Assembly (NCBI GenBank): GCA_015179045.1
Contig: WHUZ01000003.1
Span: forward strand, 1,426,001-1,490,000
Origin: Kalaharituber pfeilii
Lineage: Eukaryota; Ascomycota; Pezizomycetes; Pezizales; Pezizaceae
Direction: 5' to 3'
Length of the DNA: 64,000 nt
In this document: piece by piece, positions 12,534 through 23,886 of the stretch
Position numbering within the stretch: the first letter of the stretch is position 1
How the letters are laid out: each line of letters begins with the position of its first letter
The notes under the pieces: model-generated
Told to the model about the DNA's origin: nothing
The model's database searches: none
What the model saw: the letters and a program-made list of their open reading frames with translations, nothing else
Made by a program: the position numbers and the translations under genes

Positions 12534-13084
12534 AGGCGTATCATAATCTCGTAGCACCGCGAGCGCAGCTGCCGCATCTGAAACTGCCAGCACCGGCAAC
12601 AGCGGCAGCACTAGCACCACCGCCGCCGGCCCCAGCCAGCCCGCAGGGCGGGCAAGCCGAGGCAGACGCAGCAGGCCCCCGCGGTGCCCCGTCCCCTCCC
12701 TCACCCGCCCATTCGCCCTTCACACAGCACCTGCCCACCTCCCCCGCCTCCCCTCCCTCCCTCCCCCCCTCATCATCCGAGTCCCCTCCTTGCACACCAC
12801 GCATCTTCCTTCTACATAACGCACGACGCACCACGCACCACGCACATACCCCCCTACCCTCCTCCCCACCCCATCCCACCCTCCAGACACCGCATTGTAA
12901 CCACCCCTCCGCTGTATTGCGCAGGAAAGACAAGAATTGGATTCCCCGGGACCACGTTTCCCAGAACTGTGGACCCTACGCACAATTCCCAGGGTATCAT
13001 TGAGACTACCGACATAAACAAAAAGCTTGCCCTGAACCACTTCATCTTTCGCGACTGACATGTAAGGACTTCGGCCCTGAAATC

Positions 13085-16000
13085 ATGACTTCCGTGCCTC
13101 AGAGGCCCAAGCCGATATCTGATAGCGAAAGCTTGCTGACGGGCGCCCCCTCTAGGAAGTTCGGCAAGGAACTTGCCATCAAGCAGTTGGAGTATCCGGA
13201 ATACACTGCGAGTTTCGTCAATTACAAGGCTCTTAAGAAAGTAAACTGCTCTCGTTCCGAATTCTCCTCCGATTACATACCCTCAATTGAAGACTGACCG
13301 TTATGGACTTTACACTGGAGTAGCTCATCAAGTCCCTTGCGGCTTCCCGGGCCTTATCGACTCAGGCAGCCGCGAGCAGCAGTAGTAATGCGCCGACGGG
13401 GAGCGAGCTCAACGACCCCCAGGCAACTCTACAAGCGAATAAAGCTACGTTCTTCTTCCGACTGGTATGTGTCAACGGTCTGCGGCGGTGGATATGAGAT
13501 GGCATTAACCTGGGTTTCAGGAGCGGGAGCTGGAGAAAGTAAATGCATGCTACCTGCAGAAGGAAGCAGAGGTAGTCACCAGTGACACAATATCACGTTC
13601 CTGGATTTCAAGCTGACCCCAGTATAGCTTAAACTGCGTTTGAAGACCCTTCTCGATAAGAAAAAAATCCTACAATCAAGAAATTGGGCCAATAACAAGC
13701 TCTCTGCTACATTCATTACGCTCCAGGAAGGCTTTCAACGGTTCCAGGATGATCTAACCAAGCTTCAAGTAAGACACATTTCGGGATTCCTGGAGTGGAG
13801 ATGAAAGCATGGTACTGACAGAGCCAGAAATTTATGGATCTTAATGCAACTGGATTCTCAAAGATCTTGAAGAAGGTTGGATTTCTAAGACTCTCAGCCC
13901 TTTGGGAGCCCCACACTGACCTATGGTTGTATTTTTTTTTAGTGGGACAAATTGTCAAAGGTACATTCTGACTCATAGGAGATTCCGCCGTTGCTTGAAG
14001 CTCACAGATTCATACTTGGTAGTCGAGAACAAAAGAGTTATATCTCTCCCGTGCAGTAGAGGTACAGCCATGCTTCAATCGAGATGTTGTAACAGAGCTC
14101 TCAGACCAAGCAACAACCAGTTTACTTGAACTGGAAGCGTGGGGAGAAGGAGAGAACATCGCATTCGACCAAAAGCCAGCAGACCGCATGATTGGTGAGA
14201 CAGATGAGCAGGATGCGGACGCAGAAGTTCTGAAAGCCGTTGTTACAAACAACATCACTGTTCTCAAAGAATGGATATCCCATCTCCAAGGTTCCCCAGA
14301 CGCACAAGATAGAGTGACAAAGGTTTTTCTCGCCGCAATTCCGGAAGCCTCGGATGATGCCTTGGCTGTAGTGGTTGACTCTGGAATGATCAACTTTCGG
14401 GCTGAAGATGAGATCAATGAGCGCAGCTGTCTCCATGAGGCTGCCATCGCAGGAAAGTGTTATGTCCTTGAGGTTGGATTGAAGAATGGAGTTGACAGCG
14501 GTGAAACGGATGTTTATGGCCGGACTCCCCTTCATTATGCATGCATCCATGGTCGTCTCGATATGATACAAACGCTCGTGAATGTTGCGCCTGCAACAAT
14601 AAATACGATGGACCATGACAACTTCACTCCTCTTATTCATGCCATTAACCACAATCAACCACAGATTATCAGGCAGTTAATATCATCGGGGGCCCGAGTG
14701 GATGCAAATGGAGAAAAGGATTATATTCCGTTGAATCTCGCTTGCCAAAATGGATTGGTTGAGATTACCGAGATTCTCCTCCAACAGCGTCCCAGAATCC
14801 AAGCGGATGCAGAAGGGTTGTTCCCACAACATCACGTAGCTCGCTGTGGCCATTCGATAAAACTTCTACAGATGTTGAAGGATTATGGTGCAAATATGGA
14901 CGAGGTTGATAAGCTCAACCAATGGACATCAGTGTTCTATGCTGCAAGCGAAGGGCATGTGGAATGCCTAAACGCGTTATTAGGCTGGGGTGCAAGAGTC
15001 GATATTCTAGATGAGAAAGGGCTATCCGCAATGTATTATGCCGCGTGGGAAGGGCATTTAGAGTGTATGCACCTACTCTCTGCTATAAACGCTGGTTTGG
15101 GCGTCGTTGGCGTCAAGCCACCTCAATTATCACCTACCCCGACGCCAATGGGCAGTCTTATGTCTATCGACTCCGATGGTATACCCGATCTGTCTCTTCC
15201 ACCTCCAATTATACCATTACGTCGCTATGGACACAACTTCTTGGACAAGAAGACCCTTGTTCAGCTAGTTCTGCATGAGCCTGGGGCCAAGGCCATTCAA
15301 TTTTTCCTCGAAAGCAAATACCCAGTTGCCAGACTTACAATATCATCGAAATCGACGGATATTATTCCTCGCAATATCCTGCTTCCACTTACAGAGGACT
15401 CAAAAGCACTTTCATTTCAGATTGATGGACTAGAATCGTTCATGATTGACTTCGACATTTTCCCCACATTTGGGTCTAAGGTTATCGCCCGATCTGTAGC
15501 CCTTCCGAATACCTTTACTGCAACGGATATTGGTCATAGCACCCTCGTACTCTTTGATCCCCGGTTACGTGCCATTGGAAAGCTGTCATTTGACTTTCAG
15601 ATCATCAAACCATTTCAAGGTGTGCCACTTGAAATAGCACATTTTGCTACCTATTGGAAGGCAACGAGTCAGTTTGAATCTCACCCTGGTGCACTTATTA
15701 CAGGTTCTTCGCTATCTGGAGAATATGTTCGATTGTATGTACATTTAACGAGGGATATGGTGCCTGTGCTATATCCACATTGGTCTGTGAAGTTGTCCGA
15801 TATAGATATACCTATATCTAGCATAACCGGGGCCCAGTTCACATCAATTGGCGTACGGAATGGTAGCCATGAGCAGCGCGAACGCTTGACGTCCGTGAAA
15901 TCAGCCGTGGAGGCTTACGTACTGCTTGGGTCCCTGTTCCTCACTTTGGAGGAAGCGCTTAGTCTATTACCATTGAACATTCACGTCGACCTCAATTTAG

Positions 16001-16633
16001 CCTATCCTAATGGCGAGGAATCGAAAAACACCAGAATACCCTCTCCTTCCGATTTAAATGCCAGCGTCGACTCTATATTGAATGTTGTGTTTGAAGGTGC
16101 AAGAGCGGTGAGGAGGGTTCATCCCGAAGGTGCCAGGCCAGTAATGTTCTCTTCATATAACATGAATATCTGTACAGCTTTGAATTGGAAGCAGCCTAAC
16201 TGTAAGCCACAATTTCACCATCGTTTTAATAGTTATGAAGCTGACGATAGAACCCAAGATCCTGTCTTCTATTGCAATGATTCAGGTAATGAACCCATCC
16301 AAGAGCCTGTTGGCGTTGGATTTTCTCGTCGCGGAAGTGTATCTATCAAAGAGGCCGTCAGCTTTGCTGCTAGTAACAATTTGATGGGCATAATATGCTC
16401 CTTGAAACTTCTGGTAAATAACCTTGAGGTTTCTTTCATATTCTCCCAATACTTACTCCTGTATCTCATAGGGTTTGGTACCAGCACTCGTCCAAAGCAT
16501 CAAGGAGGCCGGACTCGTCGTCGTAGCCCACATCTCTGACAATGTTCATGAATCGGTATCTAGAGGCATTGGCGTTGATGGAATTCTGCGAAAAGAAGGT
16601 GTCTTGAAATTTGAGGAGACAATCGATATCTGA
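13085..16633 (+). CDS. PHO81: PHO81/NUC-2 family: SPX-ankyrin-GDPD-like CDK inhibitor of the phosphate response
   Basis: Eight exons (13085-13240, 13324-13464, 13521-13571, 13628-13768, 13828-13875, 13943-13960, 14023-16413, 16472-16633) encode 1035 aa in one consistent frame. In yeast Pho81 and Neurospora NUC-2 this protein inhibits the Pho80-Pho85 type cyclin-CDK when phosphate is scarce, freeing the Pho4/NUC-1 activator. Seen here: an SPX domain (KFGKELAIKQLEYPEY near residue 25, KATFFFRLERELEKV, then GFSKILKKWDK and KELYLSRAVEVQP), ankyrin repeats at about residues 320-525 (for example GRTPLHYACIHGRLDM), and a C-terminal GDPD-like region ending in a VDGILRKEGVLKF element. I see no HRG-type catalytic motif at the GDPD-like start (IPLRRYGHNFLD), consistent with a regulatory role. 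The N-terminus carries about 23 extra residues before the SPX core. Exon 6 is only 18 nt. Confidence 0.95.
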
Positions 16634-16831
16634 GAATCTGAACATGATGTTTTTCTTCTGATATATATATTTGAGCTGTTTACCTTCTTTATTCTCTTGA
16701 ACCCGAAATATACATGCACACAATTTTGGGAGGGATATCCCACGTTAATTGGATTGTCATGGCATATTTGAACACCTCATCTCTCTCCCAACCAACGCGT
16801 CTCCGAGTTGGCTCCATTCATGTTTAATTTC

Positions 16832-16881
16832 CTTTTTTTTTCTTTCTTTCTTTCTTTCTTTTTTTTTTTTTTTTTTTTTTT
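16832..16881. repeat. TTTC/poly-T microsatellite
   Basis: A (TTTC)n run grades into an uninterrupted T tract ending at 16881. It lies just downstream of PHO81. Confidence 0.85.
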
Positions 16882-18722
16882 GGTTCTCGTTACGGATATG
16901 ACTTTGTTTCCTTTCTACATACTTTGGAGATGAGACGACGTTCACGACTAGCCAATCTTGTCCTTTTTTCCCATCTTCCCAACCTATCCATTTTTTTTCT
17001 TTTCTATTGATTCTTGTTTCTGATTTTTGGTTGTCCTTTCATTCCCACTCCCCATTCCCACTTTTTAATGCCCTTTGACGGTTACCGCATGTGGCCTTCT
17101 TATTTCTTGCACTTATTTGTATCATTATATGGTAAAACAATCCCCCTCCCTCCTTCTTCCACGTACGCCTTACACTTTCCATCTCTATATACCCGTACAT
17201 GTGAATCAAGGGAGGAAGTATAAATGGTATCTACGCAAAAGCGCAAGAACAAATCATTCATGATTATCTATCCCAATCTTCATTTCCTACCAATTTGTTT
17301 GAACATAGTTGATAGATTCAGCGCTCTGTTTGGTGACCTCACCTGTCACAAGCTCCCGTCAGCCCGAACCTCTATCGCATTCACTATCCTCAATTCCTCA
17401 TTACAGTTCCCATCAACAGATTCCTCCTCACTGGTCGCTGCTCCGCCTGCCTCTTGTACCGGAAGACGTCTCCATTCTCCCCGTCCCTTAACAATTCCAC
17501 TCCTCTTCCATCCTTCATCATTCCTCAAATACCCCCGTCCGATTTTTAATTTGCACATAAAAAACCTCATCTCGCCGTTTTCCCTTGGTTCCCCGCTACC
17601 TTATACCTTAATATCGATCTTTCCATGGCACTAGTCCCAGACCCAGGACACCTAAAAGGCAAACTTGGATTTCTGTTACGCGGTCAGCTACTATGGGGGT
17701 TGATTGGTTGCCCTCGCCCAAATAGGCGTTAGCCAGCCAGACAAAAACTAGTTATATCCGACCCATGTAAACAATTACTATCATTGTTAGATTGACATAA
17801 GGGGCTACCGTAAGTGACTAGTGAGTATCGCTATTTCAAATGGGCGGAATGGAATCTCTGAACGGTTACCAAGGCTACGGTGGGGCATTGTTGGATTTTG
17901 GGGAGGAGGGGGAACCTTTGATTTCTGGGACTGAGGGTGGTAAAATTTTGGCGGTAAACAGTTTGTAGGAATTGACTTTTGGGGCGCATTGGATGGGAGA
18001 GGATTCGAGTTTGTGTCTACCGCCGCAGCAGGGGCAGTGATGAAGGGATGTGTGAACATACTTCAATGCTATGTGCTGTGGCAATGAGATGGATGATGAA
18101 AAAAAGCTGGGTGGAGTGGGTGGAGAGTATGTAATGCTCCCAAGGTTTGCCTGTTACCGAATTGAGAGGTTGCATCTTGCCCTCTCAATGGTAGGTACTG
18201 GCCGCTGACATACCCAGACGAACATACCATAGAGTAATACTTTTTACTGGGTAAACAGAACACATTCAAATCATCAGTCATAGCCTTCACAAGGGTACTC
18301 AGCAGAGCCAATGCCAGCATTGCGAAGTATGGGCAAAGGGGATTGATTCGCTAAGAGTGCCACTTCGAGTTTTATTTTATATATATATTTTTATTCGTAA
18401 ATCAAGCATAATTTAAGTGGGGATTCTCTTAACATCCAATACGTATACAGCAGCTTCGTAACGTAAATACAGTACAGGACAAAAAACAAATAATAAAACG
18501 AAAAAAAAAAAAAAAAAAAAAGGAAGGGGATCATAAATCAAGTCATCAGGTATCAATGGGTCAAGTATGCACAGGAGATGAGAGCAATTTTGATGGAGGT
18601 GGAAAGGTCACATGTGCATGGTTCCTCCACACAACCACACCCACTAGACATATTGACTACTTGTACTTCTAGTATGCATGCCATCTGCATGCAGAGCAGT
18701 AAGTTGGGGGAGAGGGAAAAGG

Positions 18723-18750
18723 AAAAAAAAAAAAAAAAAAAAAAAAAAAA
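18723..18750. repeat. A tract of about 28 bases
   Basis: The run is read directly; a second A tract of about 21 bases is at 18501-18521. Neither is followed by a target-site duplication that I can recognise, so they are not called retroposon tails. Confidence 0.8.
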
Positions 18751-19615
18751 TTAAGTATTGTGGTGGGGAGCATCCCCTCCCCTCCCATCCCTTACCCAAA
18801 TTGTTCCCCTCATTTATGAGACTACCCTCATCTCTTGTCCATCTTCCCTCCAAAACCCACATTCCCTATATTTCCTTCGCATATGCTGGTTACTCGGCGT
18901 ATTCCTCACATCTATCGCCAATACCCTGTGTCCGAAGCATGCCCACCAATATCACCACCGTTCAAATTCCCGTCCTGGATAAAAAGACTATGTTGTTCCG
19001 CTCCTGACTGCTTCCATCTTCAGCTTCCTTGCCTCTAGTCTCTGCCATGTCTATTCCTAAACCCCTCTAGCTGTATCCCCACAAGTCTAATTTACGGGGA
19101 GAAGCCTGCAATGCACCAAAGTTCTAGAAGGGAGAAGAGCTCAACTAAGGCAAGCCCAAAAAAGCAACCAAGAATGTTCATTTTGCAGAACCGAAGAGTA
19201 ATAACCTCCACGGGAAGAAGATTAAGTGATATAGTACGGCGAAAGAGGACAAGAGCTATTGGGATAGTCACAAAAATACTTTTTCTTAAACGAAAATGCG
19301 GCCAGGTAAAAAGCAAGAATTTAGCAATGCAAAAGCAAAAGCAGAAAGCAAGTGCGCCAACAAATTTTGTGTAGTCCAAACGCCAATGGAAGCCAGTAGA
19401 AAACAAGGAAATAAAAAAAAAAACAAGCGCTGTACAGAGAAACGGGAAACGTTCTAAACGAGTTCTTTTGAAGACGTGAAGATGGGGTGTTAGCAGGCAA
19501 TCTATGTTGTATATACTGGCAATCATAGAGATACTCGGAAATCATGGTAAGCTGGATGAAGATGAGGCTTGGAGTACCCAACCCTCTCTAATTGGAGATC
19601 AGAAAGGAGGAAGGT

Positions 19616-20240
19616 TCACTGCTCCGCCTCTTGTCTGATGTTCCCCTCCCGTAGATCTCGGAATGCCTTCTGCGACATTTGTAGAACAGCCTCAAACCCT
19701 TCTCGGCCTTTCTTAGCATTCTGTCCGAACCGCTCTACCGAGAACTCCTCGATGGCATTGCATATTCTCGAGAAAGCCCCGTATGCTGTTATTTGTGCAT
19801 CTTGCTTAAAGAGAGTCTTGGTTGCAGGGTTTTCTGGAGCAGGTGTATATGTGACAGTCTCCTGTACGCTGAGTAGATTGTTGAGGGTGAGGTTGGTCGA
19901 CTTCATGGTGACAGACTTGTTCTTTGGGTCGACATATGAGACCTCCCGAACGTATGACTCCTCAGTGCCAAAGATTGCTTTTAGCCACTTTGGAGCAGCT
20001 TGCCGGCATGTTATCAATCGTTCGGTTATAAGCTGGAAAGACGTTAGCATGACATCTTCTATAACGGCAAATATGAACAATTCATACAATTCCAGTCTGT
20101 GGATCCACTCGTCGAGATATGGTATCTACAGCAATGACATGTGTGCTTTGGGTATTCCATGCGCAGTACTTCCTCCAGTTGGCACGCGACACATCCTCCC
20201 ACGAGTAGTTGAAGATGCAATTCGACTCAAAGATCTTCAT
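19616..20240 (-). CDS. UPS2: PRELI/MSF1-domain mitochondrial lipid-transfer protein, Ups2-like
   Basis: Two exons on the minus strand (20240-20088 and 20032-19616) with a 55-nt intron (GTATGA donor, TTTCCAG acceptor) encode 189 aa. The whole protein is a PRELI/MSF1 domain: it starts MKIFESNCIFNYSWEDV, continues with THVIAVDTISRRV and TERLITCRQAAPKW, and has VREVSYVDPKNKSVTMKSTN and ITAYG blocks. In yeast, Ups2 with Mdm35 transfers phosphatidylserine across the mitochondrial intermembrane space, while Ups1 carries phosphatidic acid. The THVIAVD, TERLIT and LFKQDAQITAYG segments resemble Ups2/Slowmo more than Ups1 from memory, so the paralog assignment is moderate. The family normally lacks a cleavable presequence and none is seen. 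The start is the only ATG that places the domain at the extreme N-terminus. Confidence 0.9.
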
Positions 20241-20659
20241 TGATGTACTTTCTAATGAAGTAGAGGACGAAGAAGTTGTTTGCTGAAGTGATTGTTAATT
20301 ATCTGAAGCAAATATAGTTCCTATGGGATTCCGGGGGGCGGGGGTTTTATAAGGGAAAAATGTGGATGAGGCGACTAAAGAGCGTCGGTTCCAAGTTAAG
20401 AGGAGGGAACTACCAGGAACAGCGGGGGGGGGGGTGGGGTCCGGGAGGTGTATGCCAATGACCACTGCCGGGGGAAGGGCGGGGAGGGGGGAGGGTATGA
20501 TGATATATGGGGGTAGATAGTTCTACGCCTTCTACGGGTGGAGGGGAAAAGCCGGAACCGAAAATTTTCAGTGAGGTTTGCGAATTACACTAACGGGCTA
20601 GTGGCGAAGCAGGAGTATCAATCAGCAAGACTACAAAAGCAACAGTAGCACCGAGGAGA

Positions 20660-20950
20660 ATGGAAAGGGACGCCAAGGCCCAGCAGCTGCCATCAGCCCC
20701 AGCGGATGATGGCATACTCAGGCAATCATTGGAGAGGCGGCGGCGGCGGGTGACTTCGACCGCCGCACAAGTTTAGAGCCCAGCATTGCGTGAGGAACGG
20801 ACGAACGCGGCCTCTGGAGTTGAGAATAAGGTCCCTGTCTACCTGTCTAAGCTGGCCGCGGAATTCGAAGCCCACCGGCTGGAAAAGAGCATCCAGGAAA
20901 TGGCAGCCCAGGCCCCGGCGTGTGCGAAGCAAGTGTCGCTCTCTCAATAG
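20660..20950 (+). pseudogene. Small reading frame interrupted by one in-frame TAG (possible gene or relic)
   Basis: From ATG at 20660 a frame runs 38 codons to TAG at 20774-20776. The same frame continues for 57 codons to TAG at 20948-20950. The second part reads like an ordinary helical protein (VPVYLSKLAAEFEAHRLEKS then IQEMAAQAPACAKQ), and the first ends in an Arg run. I do not recognise a family. The two halves share one frame, so a single substitution, an unseen intron or stop readthrough could explain the TAG. The segment GTG...TAG just before the second half has intron-like ends but is only 27 nt, too short for a normal intron. The gene would be divergent from the UPS2-like gene, 419 bp away. 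Confidence 0.3.
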
Positions 20951-22007
20951 ACGCCCACAGACTGCCATCGAAGAGATCTTCGCTTATGCCAGAAAGCTCA
21001 GCTCAGGCTCTTTATCCGTTTCAGAAATGCACATGTTTGTAATGCAGAACAAAGCACAAAGTCCCTCTGTCTACCAAGGCCCTGCTAGTTCAATCAGATT
21101 TTATTATTATTATTATTATTATTTTTTCCTATCTTAAATAATGCGCATACGCATCATACTGTATCGAAGCCCGCCAATGCCCTCTAGCTGATGCTCATCC
21201 GAAGGCCCAAAATTTCTGAACTAAACTGAGAGAAGTAAGGAGGCAAGTGATTCCAACGTGGGCATTTCTTATTCTGCACGCCATATTGGGCCATAGGACA
21301 AGCCAGCATGAGTTTTTACCCAGGTGACGAACTAACTTTTACTGTTCCTTTTGCGAATAGAGTGAAAGTTAGCTGCGATAAAAAAAACAAAAACGACGAA
21401 GAGAAAAGAAAGTAAACAAATTGCCCAATGGAATATTTTAGTTCACCAGAACTTTGAGAGATTGCTACGGGCTGTGCTGGCGCTTTTTCAAGAGCTGCTT
21501 GCTGCTATCAGCACCTTCTGAAGACCGCTTTCTCCAATTCGGGGTACCTGACCTAGCACAATTTATCGCAACAAGGCGTGCACGCATATAAGCTGTAAAA
21601 TGGGAAGTTTTTGCGGTTGTCACTGGCCGAGGAGAGACGCCGGAATTGGTGTTCGCCCTCAAGGTTTACGAGGCTGCCTCAAGGCCGCTGCAGCATATAT
21701 GCTACCAGCTAGTTACAAGACTATCAGCGAGGGCAATGTCAGGATCGGGACTAACAAGCGTGTACTCACGGGCAGAAGGAGGAGACAGTACCGGACTTTC
21801 AACAACAAATTGGAGGAAAGCCGAAGAATCAAAAAGGCTGACGGGGGAACGGAGCTCTACTTTATCTAATTATCGCTTTGGTTGCACATCAGCTCTCTTC
21901 TGTCGGGTTCTCCTATGTAGATTTTTTCTTAAAGAAAAAAGGCCTTCGGGGTTGCGAGGGGATGTTGCAGGGCCGGGCTGGATAGCGCCAGGGCGGGTAG
22001 GACCTAG

Positions 22008-22039
<32 letters not shown>

Positions 22040-23886
22040 CTCGCTGGGAGCAGCGATGGGTGGATCGCTAGATGCGGCCATGTAGAGCAGAGTACTGCAC
22101 TGCACTGTACTCTTACCTCCCTCCCTCCACAGCACTTGACATTGCCTGGGTGCAGCGCGCCCTGCACACTTGCGGGCTCCCTGGCGGAGTCCCTCGCCTG
22201 CTGCTCTGGTGCGCCCAGCACGCCCGCCGCTCGCGCGCTCTGTGGGCAGCCTGATGCGGACAGCTCCTCAAGCTGTCCGCATCGAGGGCCGCCGCTTCCT
22301 CGTCCGCGGCGTGCTCGCGGCGTGCTCGCGGCCAGTTGCGAGTGCTGGAGGCTGCGGCGCCCGCGTACTCCGCGTCCCTGCCGAACCGCATGCAGACAGG
22401 CAGGCAGGCAGGCAGGCATGCTCCATCCAGCCTCTCCTCCAGCGCCCAGCAGCTCCCTCCCCCCCCACCAACGCCGCTTCTCGCAATGCTGTGCCCTCCA
22501 CCCCCAGACCACAACCCCCTCCCTGTCCCCCGGCTCGGGCCCTGTGCTGCTCATGCTCCCACAGCCAACCCCGTCACCCCGTCACCCCGTCCATCTGACA
22601 CCTGACGTTGCTGGCGTTAATGGAACGTCCCGCACTCTTGATTTCCCTTCCGCATTGCACGCATACGAGAGGCCTGTCTGCCAGCGTGCTGGGAAGATTG
22701 CCCTCAACTGAAAAAGGTCCCGACTTGGTGCGAGACTGGTCCTTCTTTATGGTGCAGCTCCTTCCTCATATCGCACACACAAGCCGGTGATATAGAGGGC
22801 GACATGGCAGGGAGAATGGCCAAAAAATGACTTGAGCCACTCTCTGCTCTCTGCAGGCTCTTGTTTCATCAACGTCTACCTGCACCGCTTGTCCCTTGAG
22901 AGCCTTGAGTCTTGAGCACTTGAGTGGCTTGCTGCTCCCCGGCAGACCTCATATTAGGCCAGGGCTAAATAATACCAGAATACAGTGTGCCCGCTGCTGT
23001 TGCTACTGCTGCTGCTGCTGCTGGGTGGGTGGTTGCGCCTGGCCTGCCTGCCTGCCTGCTTGCCTGCCCGCGTCTCTGGCCCAGCACAACAGCATCAGCG
23101 TCTTTTTGCTGTCGCACTCGCACGTTGAGAGCGCTCACGATGCGGGCGCTGCTTAACAGCCCACACGCCGCGATTTCATCTGTTGTCGCTGAGCTGCTTT
23201 GGCGCTGTGCTTGTTTTTCGCACTTCTGCCCCAACCCCAGCCCTCCCAAAAATTCCCGCCATTTGGGCCAAATTGCAGTGGATTGGGGCACTTCCGAGTG
23301 TCTGCTCCTCCAAACCTGAGCTTAAAGTCCGGCCACCAAAAAGCACTGACACAGCACACTACTAACGTCTGCTGCTTTCCTTACCTCACTGACTCGCGCC
23401 TGCTGCCCCAGGCACAGCGAAAAAAGTGCCATTCTATTTCTATCGCGCCTCCACCTCCTCCCAATTTTTGATTTATTTTCCCTCGCTGATTACCCCTCCC
23501 TATTTCTGCCCCCTATAATAACGGTCCGCTCCCCCTTCCGCAGTACCTGTTGACTTCTGCTTTGTGCGTTGCATTGCGTTGCCCTCTTCCGTTAGCTTTC
23601 TCATTTCCTCATTCTTATCCTAAACCTGACCACCGGCACCACTGCTCACATCGTACATAAAACCAACCCCTCCCCAGGTTTTCACATCAATCCCGTTCTT
23701 CTTTGCTTTCTCCCAACATAAATACCCATCTCCATTAGCATTCACTGTTCTGAGCGTGTCTATCCCCGTCTCCCTGCGCGCATACCCATTTACGCCCAGT
23801 AAACAATCCACGTCTGTTTTTCATATTGCGCCAACACGCGCGAAACAACCCTATCCCCATTTCATCTACATTTATATTCAATCACA
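20951..23886. other. Intergenic region with CAGG/CCTG repeats and promoter of DOT5
   Basis: No recognised gene. An (ATT)n tract lies at 21100-21123. The stretch 21.6-22.7 kb has overlapping frames on both strands with Ala/Arg/Ser-rich translations driven by GC-rich simple repeats. From 23.4 to 23.88 kb the plus strand is C/T-rich, as expected for a fungal promoter and leader. Confidence 0.5.
22007..22040. repeat. (GCAG)n tetranucleotide repeat
   Basis: About eight GCAG/AGGC units are visible. A second run of the same motif is at 22396-22418, and its complement (CCTG)n is at 23041-23069 next to a (CTG)n run at 23005-23023. Confidence 0.85.

Larger units (their letters stand above)
10509..13084. 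other. Intergenic region with simple repeats and C-rich leader of the PHO81 gene
   Basis: The 3' flank of the preceding gene is T-rich (10.6-10.85 kb). Between 11.0 and 12.4 kb nothing gene-like is seen. From about 12.6 to 13.0 kb the plus strand is C-rich, as expected for a fungal promoter and leader. A CACGTT motif, one of the two Pho4/NUC-1 core forms, occurs at 12953-12958, about 130 bases before the PHO81 start; a single hexamer is weak evidence. Confidence 0.5.
16634..19615. other. Intergenic region rich in homopolymer runs, no gene supported
   Basis: The region holds the 3' flank of PHO81 and the 3' flank of the minus-strand UPS2-like gene. Open frames around 17.2-17.6 kb and 17.8-18.3 kb have low-complexity translations and no splice logic. 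Long T and A tracts are listed separately. Confidence 0.5.

Noticed and set aside
21613..22071. Plus-strand stretch reading TGRGETPELVFALKVYEAAS
   Set aside because: The local translation looks protein-like, but it runs into AGGC microsatellite and no start, splice sites or family pattern support it.
22136..22711. Overlapping 130-210-codon frames on both strands
   Set aside because: They arise from GC-rich simple-repeat DNA; translations are Ala/Arg/Ser/Pro-rich with no splice or family support.
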